A DNA stretch of 64,000 nt from Saururus chinensis (GCA_035235625.1 CP141140.1:15582685-15646684); one strand, 5' to 3'; shown: positions 33,121-45,169, numbered from the stretch's first letter. Made by a program: numbers and translations. The notes: generated by a model from the sequence alone, not told the origin.

Positions 33121-34003
33121 TAAACTATTAGTCCCTCCGTCCTATATTAAGTGCTATAAAATTATTTTATTTTGGAACCAAATAAGATACTTAATATGAA
33201 TCACAAAATTATTATGAAGTAGTCTCTAAGTTAGATATGTAAGTAAATATATAATTGTGGAGCACTATATTTGAAGAAAAAAATATAAAATGTATAGACC
33301 AAACCATATTGATCTCATATATTTTTTAAAAAATATTTTTAATATATCAAAAGCATTGCTAGCTTCAAATCTTCAAAGAGGTTTGGTTTGAATCGTATTT
33401 TTTAGGAAAAAAATTTTATTTTTTTAATATAAAAAATAATATCAATACTTTTCGGGCATATCGATAAGGTACAGCTCAGTCAATACAACTTTTCATGGTT
33501 ATAAAGGTTGGGTCTAGAGAAAGTAGTGTAGAAATGTCACTATCCTTTTAAAGAAGCCAAGCCTGAATTTGGTATTCTTGTGGAGGCCAAATGGCCCAAA
33601 TAGTGTATTAAACATAACCATCATTTTATTCCGATTTGATGCGGATTCGTTAAAGCTTCACACCCTTAGTCTTCTATTGGATCTGCGTAGCATTGCGATC
33701 TTCCCTGACCTCCATAGCCATGGCTTAGGAAGTCTACGATGCTGACTTCTCCTTAAAGCCAAAAGTGTACATCTAGTTAAAGCGTATTTGAATTTACCAC
33801 TTATATACGTTCTCATTGACATCCAAACCAGAAGGTTTGTTAATTAAGATGCTACAGGATAATAAAAAATTAAAGAATTTTTGTGTATATATAAATTGTT
33901 TACATGCAAGAGACATCCAATCCCTTGCTTTTTGACTTGGTGATTCTCCTTTATCAATGAATACCACAGCTCATGGCTAGTTTATTTATCTTGGCACTTT
34001 CCA
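33121..34003. other. Intergenic, includes a partial Stowaway MITE
   Basis: At 33131 GTCCCTCCGTCCTATATTAA after TA marks the left end of a Stowaway MITE whose right end is not recognisable. The rest is AT-rich and shows nothing assignable. Confidence 0.35.
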
Positions 34004-35268
34004 TCACCTATCTGGTGTTTCGTTTCCTCCAAGACTTCCTTGGTCAATCTCCATTTTCTCTTCTTTCGTTTTCGTTTTCGTGTCATCTTCCTCGGTGGTT
34101 GGATCAACCTTCATCTGTTCTTTTGCCTGACCGGAGGAGACCCTATCACTCTCTGTAGCCTCGAAGTTTTCCTCAATTACATCTTCCACCATTGATTCTA
34201 ATTCTTCCTTCACTTTCTCAACCTTCAACAAAGATAGAGAACATTATTTTCTTAAGCGCCCACAAAAATATAGAAATACAACGCGAGTGATGAAGATTGA
34301 TGCGAAACTAACACAAAAACAAGCTAAGAACATGAGAACAAGAGTACGTACAACCGGGACTAACGATCATGGACAAATACGACTAAATTAGAAGCAAAAT
34401 AAGGGTGCAAACCTTGTTAATGAATTCGATGGTGTCTTCTGCGTCATCTGCCACCTCTTTGGATACGCATCCAATGACAGTAGCGGCTTCTTTTAAGAAC
34501 CCATCTTCTGGAAGCGTTTTAACTATCTCGGACGATGCCTTCTCGACTGCCTCCGCAACGTGCTCCACAACCTCGGCGACATGTTCTACTACGTCTACCG
34601 TTTGTTCTACTTGGCCTGTATACCGTTCACCACATTGACAGAAATTCAGTATCATATATGAAGACGAATGCACTTTTTAGTATTATTTTAAGATTCGTGG
34701 GTAAAATTTTCAGAGTACGCACGGGCAAATGCTAAAAGTTTCCCTCCACCGCTGAGCTTCCAGAACGGCTGAAGTAGAGACACAATGATTCCCACGATGC
34801 ATCTTGCCCTGCATTAACACGTGCAGCTTCGAGTTAATCATACTACTGATCTTTTTTGCAGATGGGAAAGAGAAAAAGATCGAATCGATCTAAGAAATGA
34901 CTTGGGGGAGAGTACTACCAGGAGGGCACATTGGACTTGGGAAGATTTGGAACTGGCGGCGGCGTTTGATTGCCCCTGCATCAAATTTGTGTATCAATAC
35001 CTCATTTACTCCAATGAACTGGGCAAGAGAAAACTCTGAATACGTTATGAAGAAGATCTTACATAGCAGCATAAAGCTTCCAGCAAGTTGTTGGATTGAA
35101 AGGGGCAGGTCTCATCCCGTGTGTTGTTAGAAAGGAACTCTTGTGCTTAATTGCAGTTATCTGCCGCTGATGAGAAGGGTTCCCTATGCGATTTAGGTGG
35201 CTATGCCGGTTTGGAAGACGGAGACTGCCGATGATGAGGGAAGGAGAGACACAGGTAACCGTGGACAT
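34004..35268 (-). CDS. Small organelle-type membrane/amphipathic-helix protein, paralogue 2
   Basis: Five exons: 35268-35063, 34975-34919, 34808-34723, 34615-34413, 34222-34004; 771 nt, 256 residues; all junctions GT..AG with phases 2,2,1,0. Residues 1-68 are transit-peptide-like and align with paralogue 1 (GSLRLPNRHS against GGLRLPHRTR). Exon 2 encodes a Pro-rich linker (TPPPVPNLPK). Exon 3 (88-116) carries a hydrophobic segment IVGIIVSLLQPFWK. Exon 4 (203 nt, same length as in paralogue 3) encodes the helix VVEHVAEVVEHVAEAVEKAS and LPEDGFLKEAA. Exon 5 extends far beyond the paralogues as an acidic/Lys-rich tail (KEQMKVDPTTEEDDTKTK). The acceptor of exon 5 has a short pyrimidine tract. Localisation by family style is plastid or mitochondrial membrane; the biochemical role is unknown. 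Confidence 0.8.
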
Positions 35269-35400
35269 GGTAGTAAATCTTGGGGCAAAGCTACTCTTGA
35301 TGCTTGAGCTGCTGCAGAATCTTGTGCTCGTTGATGAACTTCGACTGGATGCAATTGAATGTGATTAATGTAGATATCTCCAAGACAGGAACCCGCATGG

Positions 35401-35407
35401 TTATATA
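35401..35407 (-). promoter_or_regulatory. TATA box of paralogue 2
   Basis: TATATAA on the minus strand within GCATACTATATAACC, about 135 bp upstream of the ATG at 35268. Confidence 0.5.
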
Positions 35408-35507
35408 GTATGCTCTGCCACCCGTTGACGTCAGAACTCGGAAGGTGCGTGAGTTGAATATTCAAAGACGATGGCGGCCTAGGAAGGGCTTGCAAGCCAA
35501 CCAATTG

Positions 35508-37460
35508 AAAACACGTTTCCGAGTATTTCTACCCTGACCGAGCATCGGAAGCATCCATGTAGCCAATGACTAGACTTTGTTTTTCCATTTATTTAATTTC
35601 TTCTGCTTGCTTTTAGTGATCAGTGATCACTAATTATAGATTAGTATATGACTTGTGACGAGATGCAAACTGGAAAAGGAAGTTGTGAAGCTTCTGAGTA
35701 TGGTCATAAACATGGCTTATTTTAGTTACAAATGGGAGAGATGGAGAAGATAAAACTGGAATTAACCTAATCTTTTATTTTTTGGAACTAATCTAATCTT
35801 CCAATCAATGACCGGGTATTAGTAAACTACAATGCCTTACGTTAGAAAAGTTGTCGACTCAGCCAGTCCAGCCTAGGATAAGGCCGGCCAAAATCCTCAT
35901 CCACATACGTTATTGAACAGCGCCAAAAATTAAATTTGTCCTTGGCTCTCATGTTAAAAACGTTTTTTTCTCAATAGATTAAATGGTCATAAAATAATCT
36001 ATTATTAAATTTATTTTATATCTCAACAAAATCTGCGACTATGTAATTCATGGAAGCTCTTGTTGATATATGCTCTCTCCGTCCCACATTAATTGCATGA
36101 ATTAGAAATTCAAATGAACTCAAGATATATAATCTAGACAATACCCAGCCATAAACTATGCATAACGTGTATGGAAATTTTATAATTAAAAAAAGAACAA
36201 TCATGTTTTGCAAACTTTAGTTTTTTTTAATTTTTAAAAAATACATACAATCATATATTTATTATCCACTTGTGCTTGATAAGTTAATAACAAACGAGTG
36301 AGTGTTTTTCAAAAAGGGTTTCTGACTTTCTGTCTCTAGGGCATCTCGAGGATGTTCTTTTTACTTTCTTGTGCCTTTCCCCTGCAGTTTTGACCAAGTC
36401 AAATGCATTTTGCAAAAGAAAAAAGCCCACCCGCAAGTAAGCCAAGTATATATGTTTTTCCTAAAAAACCCTTTATTAATTTTTTTATGTCAACAGAGAA
36501 AAGCTAGTTATACGTCCTCCGTCTCTTAATTGTCTGAATTATACCCCTTCTATTTTACATTAATAACTTTATTTAATTTTTTAAAATTAATTAAAATTAA
36601 TTTATTTAAAAAAATAAAATTTAACTATTAATATAAGACCAAGGGAGTACATCCATTTTGGATTTCCATTCAGATGATCAATAAGATAGAGGGAGCATCT
36701 AAAATGAATGAATTTTAGTTTATTTTAGATTTCCAATCTGACAATTAATGGGGCGGAGGGAGTATTTATTACTTATTCGAAAAGAGAAATTACTCCCTCC
36801 AAATCCGCCGTCTCATTTGCTTAGTTGTCAACCACAATCCCTTATCTTATTAGTTCTCAAGTATATATGTTTTTCCTAAAAAACCCTTTATTAATTTTTT
36901 TTATGTCAACAGAGAAAAGGTAGTAGCGGAAATAATATAATGACTTTTGAGTGATATTAGATGACCTAAATATTTGACTTTATCAAAGGGGAACTATTCT
37001 ACCACGTGGCCCTATATATATCCATTGAGGTGGTCGTAGTTTTATACGTAAACTCAAATTTATGCTTCAATTTACTCACTTTTAACTACATATAAATTAA
37101 TTAAATGTGTCAACTATATTAAGTAAGCATATCTACCACGTGACTATTGAATAATTTTTTCTCACCCTAAAGCATAAATTTTTTATAGTGCATTGGTGTG
37201 CTCTCTCTCTCTCTGCCCATGTTCGAGCCTAGTATGTGGCAAAAAAATAGGTGATCACCTGAGGAAGTTGTTCCACGTTGGACAGTAGAAAATATGTTAC
37301 AAATTGGGACATATGTCTTAGCACATATCCGAACTTCTAGTCTCTCAATATACACACACACACTCCAAACTTAATTGTATTTTTGGTTTGTCTATTCTCC
37401 AAACTTAATTGTATTTTTGACTTGGACAGAGCCAAACGTGGAGTCATGAAGGCCTCACTA
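35508..37460. other. Intergenic; Stowaway-type fragments
   Basis: No gene is supported. At 36076 CTCTCCGTCCCACATTAATT begins a truncated Stowaway element. Between about 36512 and 36775 two such elements appear nested: an outer pair GTCCTCCGTCTCTTAATTGT / ATTAATGGGGCGGAGGGAG and inner AAGGGAGTAC and AGAGGGAGCATC ends. A 40 bp block (aagtatatatgtttttcctaa) is repeated at 36446 and 36858. A CT microsatellite lies at 37201-37214. Confidence 0.4.
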
Positions 37461-39074
37461 CTATTCTCCTTGGCCATCTTCGACCAGCTTTCCAGGGTTG
37501 ATTACGGGCTCTACCATTGTTTCTATCTCCTGTTTCAGTTCCTCCACCTGCATATATATTTCACATACCGGAGATTAACTCGATACTCCTCTGTTCTACA
37601 TTGATATCTTCATTTGAATTTTTAAAATAAATTTAAATTAATTTATCTTAATAAATTAAATTAAATTGTTTATATAAGATAGAGAGAATATTTTAACTTG
37701 TGAACCACAAAACTGAAGGTTATTTTATGCGACATTATAAAAGATGAGCTAATTAACAACATTATGTTAGATGGAAAATGATATCCTCAAGCGGCCACAA
37801 AGGTGATCATTTTTCAAATTCACCTTCGTGTGGGCCCTGCAATGGTCCTAGAGGGGGACATCGTAGAATTAAAATTGGGCCTACCACATTTAGCCTCATT
37901 TAACATGTGGGCCCCTTCCGTCTTATCACCAAAGTCAGCCAGATGGCCCTTTGATAAGTCAAAACTCAAACGTGCTTAAACTTTACATGCTAAATTGTTA
38001 ATGCGGAGGGTGCTCAGATGCTGAAATGAGACCAATTTAGTGGATTCCCATTTTTTAGGGCCTACTTTCAATCCAACTTGGTCCCACCTTCATGGAACCA
38101 CTGTGGGGTCCACACCCAAAGTGATTTCGCCAATATAAGTATTTGCCAGCGCGAGTCTAAGTTAAGACCTTATGAATGAAATGGAGCGTTTGTTCAGCAT
38201 CATGAGCAGCTTCTTTAGATAAACTTTCAGCGAACTCAACTGCACTTTTCAGCTTTCCATCTTCAGGAAGCTTATCAGCCATCTTGGACGAAACCTTCTC
38301 GGTAACCGCCGCCACTTCTTCCACAAGCGTGGCTGCAGTTTCCACCACTTCTGCCACTTTTTCCACCTCACCTGATGTTCCAATTTTAAGCAACAAATTA
38401 AAAAAATCACCCTTGAACCAGTTTGATCACAAGAGGCACGCCAGAAATACGAAATATGACTGTCACCTTCAATCTTCTGAAGCTTTTCCCACCTCTTCTT
38501 CCAGAATGGAAAAATCAGAGACATGACGGATCCAAAAGCCCATTTGCTCCTGCAAGAGAAGTACACACTTACACAAGATCCAGAAACTTGTGCAAAGAGA
38601 GGAAACATCAGAACTGAAGTCTGATTATACACTAACTAGCTTGGTGTACGTACCAGGTGGAAAAGAGTGGTCTTTTGATCGTCGGAGTAGAAGGATGAAC
38701 GTTCACATGCCTGTCTTGCATCAGAAACAGCGGTAAAGTTTAAATATAATATTCTTCAGTACTATAATAGAGAGATGATGAATACATAGTTTTCAATTGT
38801 GATCAGCTGTGTAGATATATCATAATGAAATAACATTTTCTACTGTATGCTGCATTTAAAGAGCTCGGAAGGAAAGAGGTTTTGTGATCCTCAAAGAAGA
38901 TTTACTTGTTCCTTGGGGTTGACTATGCATTCCGCGTTTGATATAGGATGGATAGAGCTGGTCCCTGAATTTGGATAGATCCAGACTTCGATATGAACGG
39001 GCACAAGGTAGGGAACGAGGGAAGAGTCGAAAGCTATGAAAGCCATTGAGAACAACTGACTTAAGCAAAGACAT
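37461..39074 (-). CDS. Small organelle-type membrane/amphipathic-helix protein, paralogue 3
   Basis: Five exons: 39074-38906, 38714-38654, 38549-38467, 38371-38169, 37547-37461; 603 nt, 200 residues. Introns 2-4 have the same phases as the paralogues (2,1,0); intron 1 is phase 1. The start MSLLKSVVLNG opens a basic, Ser/Arg-rich presequence without acidic residues at the very N-terminus, fitting a mitochondrial or plastid import signal; an upstream in-frame Met at 39140 is an alternative start. Exon 3 gives AFGSVMSLIFPFWKKRWEKL, the shared hydrophobic segment plus PFWK..W motif. Exon 4 (105-172) is the conserved helix (VEEVAAVTEKVSSKMADKLP). Exon 5 ends VEELKQEIETMVEPVI plus a short acidic tail. 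Alternative acceptors exist for exon 2; CAAG|ACAGG keeps the frame. Function unknown. Confidence 0.8.
37588..37692. mobile_element. Short Stowaway-type MITE in intron/3' flank of paralogue 3
   Basis: CTCCTCTGTTCTACATTGAT at the left and ATATAAGATAGAGAGAAT at the right form loose inverted ends around an AT-rich centre. It lies in intron 4, just upstream of exon 5. Confidence 0.45.
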
Positions 39075-39304
39075 GGTCCTGTATCCTGTCCGTGTTGAAG
39101 CTTGAAACCCGTAACTCAAATCACTCCCAGCACCGTTCAAGTCTCTTAGCTTGTCGATGCGTTTTGAAGCTCATATGCAAGCTCTGGCAATATACATCCT
39201 CGCGGTCGGAGTTTTCTTGTCTGCATTTCACAGAGGTGTACATGGTTACGTGTTCTAGCCTCTCTGGCAAAGCGTTCAATCTTAATTTTCCCGTCAAGGC
39301 ATAG

Positions 39305-39590
39305 TAATCAAATTCTTAGATGCGCTGGCGTGAATTTTTGTTCTAAGTTGACGTGCCTCCCATTTGATCTTCCGAATTTTAGGAGACGTCTAGCGTGGGT
39401 GATAAGGCCAGAAATGAGTTGCGACCAGATGACTCAGAGTGCACTTTGTCTATCGTGTTGGAGAGGTAAGGATTCCAATCAAAGCGGGGTTCTCTGCGGC
39501 CAAAAGATTGCGGGAAGGGATCCTCGGTACACATTAACCCATTTTAATTAGGGATTAAGGACACCATATATTTGTAATTTTAATATATAT
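39305..39590. other. Upstream region of paralogue 3, nothing assigned
   Basis: Moderately GC-balanced sequence without a recognisable gene; some of it may belong to the promoter or 5' UTR of paralogue 3. Confidence 0.3.
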
Positions 39591-39599
39591 ATAGAGAGA

Positions 39600-40680
39600 G
39601 AGAGCTTTTCTTTTTTTTATAAAATGTACTATTAAATAAGCGTCGCTAAAAGTCACTACTTGCGAAACATAAAAAAGTATCACAAAAAAACGAAAAAAAT
39701 AAACTATTAGTGACATTTTTTTCTTAAGCTTTTTCTTAATTTTGTTAGAAAGTATCGCTAATAGTTACGCTGTTAGCGACACTTAAGAAAAACGTCACTA
39801 ATAATTATAAATTTAAAATAAAAATAATAATTTAGAACTATTAGCGACACTTTTAAACAAGCATCGCAAATATTATTAATAATAGCGACGCTTGTTTTCA
39901 AGAGTTTCTATAGCTTTATTAATTAAATTTATTTAATAAATAATTATATAATAAATAAATATTAATTTTTTAAAAAAACTTAAATATAATATATTTTATT
40001 CAATATTTACTATTTATATATAATAAATAAATATTATTTTTTAAAAAATAAACTTCTTAAATATAATATATTTATTCAATATTTACCATTTATATATATA
40101 ATAAATAAATATTAAATTTTTAATAAAAGGTAGTGTCAATAATATATTAAACTTTCATTAATATATTTTATTTCTTAAATTTTCTTATTAATTTTAAAAT
40201 ATAATTTATAATAAAAGAGAGAGAGTGAAGAGAGAGGAGATAGAGTGCATAGAGAGAAAGAGGAGAGAGAGAGAGGGTGAGGAGAGAGAGGGAAGAGAGA
40301 TAGAGGAGAGAGAGAGAGAATGAGAGAGAAGAAGAGAGAACGAGGAGAGAGAGAGGAGAGATTGACGAAAGAGAGTGTAGAGAAAGGAGAGAGAGAGAGA
40401 GTGAGGAGAGAGGAGGGAGAGAGAGATAGAGATAGAGGGGAGAGAGGAGAGAGTGTAGAGAGAGAAAAAAAGAGACGGAGAGGAAAAAAAATTTTAATTA
40501 TAAATTATATTAGTGACGCATATTGGTATACGTTGCTAATACCTCAGGGTATTTGTGACACATAAGTACATGCGTTGTTACTATCCAAGGATATTAGCTA
40601 TGCATACATGTATGCATCGTTAGTACCTAGTGTATTAGCGATGCATATAGTTATGCGTCGCTAATAATTTTTTAAAAAAA
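39600..40680. mobile_element. CACTA-like element remnant with TTAGCGACGC subterminal repeats
   Basis: Clusters of TTAGCGACG/CGTCGCTAA-type 10-12 bp repeats occur in both orientations at 39635-39900 and 40500-40665 around an AT-rich and GA-rich centre. This pattern of short subterminal repeats is characteristic of plant CACTA (En/Spm) transposons. No clear CACTACAAGAAA terminus and no transposase frame is seen, so boundaries are approximate. Confidence 0.5.
40205..40490. repeat. GA-rich microsatellite (GAGAGAGGA)n
   Basis: About 285 bp of purine-only GAGAGA/GAGGAGAGA sequence. The frame at 40320-40565 reads only Arg/Glu/Lys/Gly repeats and is not a gene. Confidence 0.9.
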
Positions 40681-40799
40681 TTGAAAATAAAAAGGGATAG
40701 CAGGGAGAGATTGATCTGGTTCAGTCTGAAGTTGAAAATGGATTCTTCTATGCTGTATTTTATTAATTTAGGAAGAAGAAGAATGAAAAAAGACTACCT

Positions 40800-41440
40800 T
40801 GCAAAAACCAATTATTAACAAGAAATTGCAGGGCATCATAACCATGCTACCCTGCAAAATCAATGACTAATAAGAAATTATAGGGCAGCATGATCTGCTG
40901 CCCTGCAAAAACCTGAATAGGACATTCATGTGAGAAGATATTTGTTGACTTACCCACAAAAATCACAAAACCAAAAAAAAAAACAAATGGCCACTAATAT
41001 TCAAGCAAACATTTGTGATAATACAAATGGTCAGTCAAAATTCACCATTTACCTATGATCTTGCCTCATCAAATACAAGGCTAAAATCAAGCACAATCTA
41101 AGAAGAAATTATAATGAAGATGAATTCCGTGAACTAAACCATTCATGATTGAGAGACCCACTTTAGCAAACCTCACTCTTGGAAAATCATCTCATTACTC
41201 GCAATATGACAACAATAAGTAGTATAAAAAATTTCCACTAAGGAGTACAGTCATAATGTACACCCATGATTTTCCATGTAACAGATGAATGTCAACAATG
41301 ACGAAGATGTTGGCGAGTGGGTGGGCGGCTTCTAGGTTGCCAGCAGCACTTGGGGATAATCTTCAGACTGACTTCTCCCTTTTCACCTTGGTTGGAGATG
41401 GTTATCTGAGATCGTCGAGGATTTGAAGAATGGTGGAAGA
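40800..41440. other. Intergenic; ~60 bp unit present twice
   Basis: At about 40800-40915 a unit of roughly 60 bp (gcaaaaaccaattattaaca .. agggca) occurs twice in tandem. No gene seen in the remainder. Confidence 0.35.
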
Positions 41441-41442
41441 AA

Positions 41443-42604
41443 TAGGGCTGAGAAAATCCAACCCGACCCGACTACAGATAGGGTCAGGGTCAGGGTTTAG
41501 GCTCTTGACCGGTTTTGAATTTAGGGTCAGGTCGAACCCGACCCGCACAACCCGGCCAACCCGACTACAAATAATAAAGAATCCTATTATTATAGTGTTG
41601 GTCTATTGGACTTATTTATATTATTATTATAATGTTTGTTTAGTACATACTATGTTAAACTAGAGGTGCTTAAACATAAATTTGAGTATGAATAAGATGT
41701 TTAGAGCATAGGTGTGATCACAAATATTTTGCTTTGTAGTAGACATCCATTTTGGGATAACAAAGGACAATATCTTCAAAATGTGGTTAATATATATATA
41801 TATATATATATAGTTTAATTTATTTTCTGTTATTCTTTTAGGTGTGGTGAATGGAATGAAAATATATAATATTTTGTTGTATTCATTACTCATCCTCTCT
41901 CCTTCAGAAGGACACATCACAAACTAAATTTAGCTTTGTGTTATAGGCCTGACAGTCATAATAGGGAGTAGGTTAAGAACATGTAATCAGATAGGCGAAA
42001 TAATAAAGCTCGATGAGGGACAGTTTTCGGAGGAGGAAAATTATAATTAAGTGTCACTGGTTGCAAAGAAGGGTAGGGTTATGAGCATCCATAGAGAAAT
42101 AGTTACTGGAATTTTGAAATTAAAACATGCTGAAATGCATGATCCTCTCTGGCCATCAAAGAATAATGTTTAATTTGTTTTGCGTTGGTATGTGAGTTAT
42201 CGAAAGCTAAGTGGGCTTATTACGAGGATATAAATGTTGAAGGTTTGTTTTGTTATCATTCTCTTAGAATGGAGGAAATGCAATATTATACCTCTAAGGT
42301 CTTTGTTGATGGCTACTACAAAAAAAATATCGGCCACAAATTAGCCAAAGCACCAAACATTACAAATTAATATTGTAATGTATTTAATTTCAAATGTCTT
42401 TACCCTTTTCAAAGAGAATGTATATAATACAAGTCTAACAAAAAAATTTGAGGAAAAAAGTAGTGTTACCCGCATACCCGACCCGACCTGACTCAAGTAG
42501 GGTTAGGGTTTAGATTTTTAACCCAATTTAAAAATAGGGTCGGGTCATAACTCGCCCTGATTTTAGTGAGGGTCAAGGTCAACCCGACCCGATTCCTAGC
42601 CCTA
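41443..42604. mobile_element. Non-autonomous hAT element (1.16 kb)
   Basis: Starts TAGGGCTGAGAAAATCCAAC and ends, on the other strand, TAGGGCTAGGAATCGGGTCG; flanked by near-identical 8 bp duplications ggaagaaa (41435-41442) and ggatgaaa (42605-42612). Both subterminal regions are packed with CCCGACCCGA/GGGTCAGGGT. The centre (about 41930-42370) contains fragments that read like diverged coding sequence (for example MVCELSKAKWAYYEDINVEG at 42185) but none I recognise, possibly captured host sequence. A (TA)n tract lies at 41791-41812. Confidence 0.75.
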
Positions 42605-42689
42605 GGATGAAATCACTGCATGCAATACAAATTCTCAACTCATGGTTTGCGCTATTCGATCGGTAGCTCGAAAGTGGTGCCTTTTAGGT

Positions 42690-43740
42690 TTACAAAGGGT
42701 GGGTAATTTTGACTTTTCTAACAACAACTGCCTTTAATGACTTTATGATAAGTAAATTAGTTGTTGTAGTAATTTGTAATTATTATACTTCCTTTGTCTT
42801 TATGTGTTATTGCCCCTAAATTTAAACACTCAACAGTCAACTATCAACTTTTGAATGTCACTTGACACAAAAGGGGTTGCCGATGATGTTAGAGAAGGAG
42901 GCCGTCGATATAGGAGAAGGTGGTCTTCGGCTCAGGAGAGGAAATAGGACACTAATGATGGACTCCATACTGCCATCAATGGCCTATCTCTTTTCTGGTG
43001 CCGATGACCTCATTCTTCGCTGGTCCCAACAACCCCTTTTATTAATATATAATAACTAACAATCAATAATTAATAGATAATAATTGATAATTAACAGTTG
43101 CATGTTTAAAATCTACTTCAATTTTCTTTTTATCTATTTAGTTTGATGAAATAATTTATTATAAATTTTGATGGAGATATTGTCACACGTTTTACTAGCT
43201 CTTTACTAAAATAAATTTGTTTGACTAGTAGTTATTACAAACGCAATTTATGGAAGCACAAGATTTGCTAGGCATTGAAAGGAGCTCAAAACAAAGTTAA
43301 AATAAAACCAATTCTTGGTATTGACTTTTGAGTAGTTGAACATTTTTATGAGTCCAATTTTTAATATTTGAACTTAAATAAATAAAAATATTTTTAATGA
43401 CTTTGCTAGCTAGTTTGTAGAAAGTCTCGTCATATTTTGGGAAGGACGAAGAGGAGGCAATAGAGAGGGAGGAGATGGAAGAAGAGGAGGAGGAATGAAT
43501 GAGGAGGAGGTGGGGGAGGAGAAGAGGAGGAGGATGTGGTGGCATAGGAGGGGAGAAGGAGGAGATGGTTGAGGAGGAGGCAAGGGTGGAGGGGGAGGAA
43601 GCGGAGCTGGTGGCGGCAGGGGAGTCAGTGGTGGTGGCGGGGGAGTCAATGGTGGAGGCGAAGGATCGGGAGTTGAAGCCGGTTCTTAGGTGGCAGAGCC
43701 AGAAATCGGAAGGCAGTGGGTTGGTAGAGTAAAAAAAAAA
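42690..43740. mobile_element. GA-rich foldback/MULE-like element, family E copy 1
   Basis: Shares blocks with 58545-59680: GAGTAGTTGAACATTTTTATGA near 43330 against AAGTAGTTGAACATCTCCATGA near 59377, and GTTGCCGATGATG..GAGAAGGAGGCC near 42877 against GTTGCCAAAGCC..GAAGGAGGCC near 59077. It has a GAGGAGGAGG tract at 43440-43700. Ends and duplications were not resolved; MULE is the best guess from the long subterminal arms. Confidence 0.4.
43440..43700. repeat. GAGGAGGAGG-type purine tract
   Basis: Imperfect GGA/GAGGAG repeats with interspersed GGTGGTGGCG. Open frames on both strands (Pro/Ser-rich on minus, Glu/Gly-rich on plus) are low-complexity artefacts. Confidence 0.85.
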
Positions 43741-44063
43741 TAGGAGAAGAGTATTTTAAATATTTCATGTTATATGTGTGGGTTCACACATGCACATAAC
43801 CATTTCTAGTATTACTTTGAAATTAGTAACATTCTTTGTAATACAATATTGTTCAAGACTATTTTGGTACATTGCTCCTTATAGTTTGGTAGATGAATAC
43901 TTAATTGTGTGTGATGCTTATTGCTATTACCAGTCACTAATCAACATTCAGTTATCAACCAAAGAAAATTAATGTGTACAATTTTGCTGCAGAATTTTCC
44001 ACTTTATTTAGATGTGAAAGGGTATTCGTTTAGTAGGGAAGAATTTTAATGTTCTACTCAGAC
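43741..44063. other. Intergenic, nothing recognised
   Basis: AT-rich sequence without coding signal or repeat structure. Confidence 0.3.
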
Positions 44064-44204
44064 AATAAGCCCAGCGTAAGAAACACATAGGGACTCTTGA
44101 TATTTGAAATCGAGTCAATACCACTAATACTAACATGCGGTAATGTGTGTATCGTTGATCTCATAGATGAAGGGCTCCCATGTATTTCTTACGCTAGGAT
44201 CATT
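44064..44204. mobile_element. Palindromic MITE, family M1 copy b
   Basis: AATAAGCCCAGCGTAAGAAA at the left and TTTCTTACGCTAGGATCATT at the right are inverted copies; the centre includes CACTAATACTAACATGCGGT and GTTGATCTCATAGATGAAGG, the latter shared with copies a and c. Confidence 0.7.
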
Positions 44205-44962
44205 GTAAGCATGAAGCATTAAGAATGCTTCCATTCAGTAGATGACGATCATGACATAAGAACTTCCAACTAGAATAGTTAAGAGACAACAATACAAGTG
44301 CTAAACTTATTCGGCCAACAAAAAATATGATAGTTTTATTCTTTAGTACGTGTCATTTTCGTTAAGGACTTTTTTTTTAATAAAAAATTATCCCTATAAG
44401 ACGTCATCAAATACTTTAGTGAAAAGACAAACATATTTATCAAAGTAAACCATGTTTAGGTAATGCCATTTGCACATAATGTCTTTTTAATGGACAAGTT
44501 TACACAAAATCTTTCCATGTACAATAGAATGTACAGTAAGTATAATCGCTAATAATGTAAGCAATTTATAATAAAAACACAAAGTGCAAACATGCAGAGA
44601 TATGCAATTAGAATAATTAAGTAATTTCCTTAATATATCCAAAATTTTGGGAGTGATGGCCACTCGATGGACGGTGTGGCCATGCACGCTATTGTCACAA
44701 CTTGCAAACATGACAAGAGCAAAAAATTAAGACAACGCAATTTGTAAATATTAAAATCAGTCAACTTCCATTAAGCGCATGCTCATGCCGTAATTCCTCA
44801 TTATAAAACTGATGGGATTATAATATGGCTCCTAGTTTTTTCAGGCTCTTTCGTAGGGGAAGGCTTTTGCTATCACATAGTTTATTGGGTGATAAAAATG
44901 CCAACGAAGATTATATTAAAAAAAAATGCCCACAAAGCATGGCAAGAAACACAAAAATTGTA
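44205..44962. other. Intergenic, nothing recognised
   Basis: No gene, RNA or clear transposon structure; AT-rich with isolated short open frames. Confidence 0.3.
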
Positions 44963-45167
44963 CTCTTTCTGCCCTATATTAATAGCTATATTTTAAAAAA
45001 ATAGTAATTTTTATTAAATAGTAAAATCCATAACTAAGGGAAAGGAAAATAAGCTCATAACACTCATTTTTAAGTATTAATTACTTAAATTTAATAAAAT
45101 GGAGTGAGCTATTAATATGGATCAAACTTTTTTTACTAATAGAGCCATTAATTTAGGATGAAGAGAG
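44963..45167. mobile_element. Stowaway-type MITE
   Basis: TA on both sides; begins CTCTTTCTGCCCTATATTAA and ends AGGATGAAGAGAG. Internally collinear with the copies at 26188 and 49252. Confidence 0.65.
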
Positions 45168-45169
45168 TA

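Noticed and set aside
40320..40565. Arg/Glu-rich open frame
   Set aside because: It is a translation of a GA microsatellite.
43297..43732. Pro/Ser-rich and Glu/Gly-rich frames on opposite strands
   Set aside because: Low-complexity translation of a GAGGAGG tract within a foldback element.
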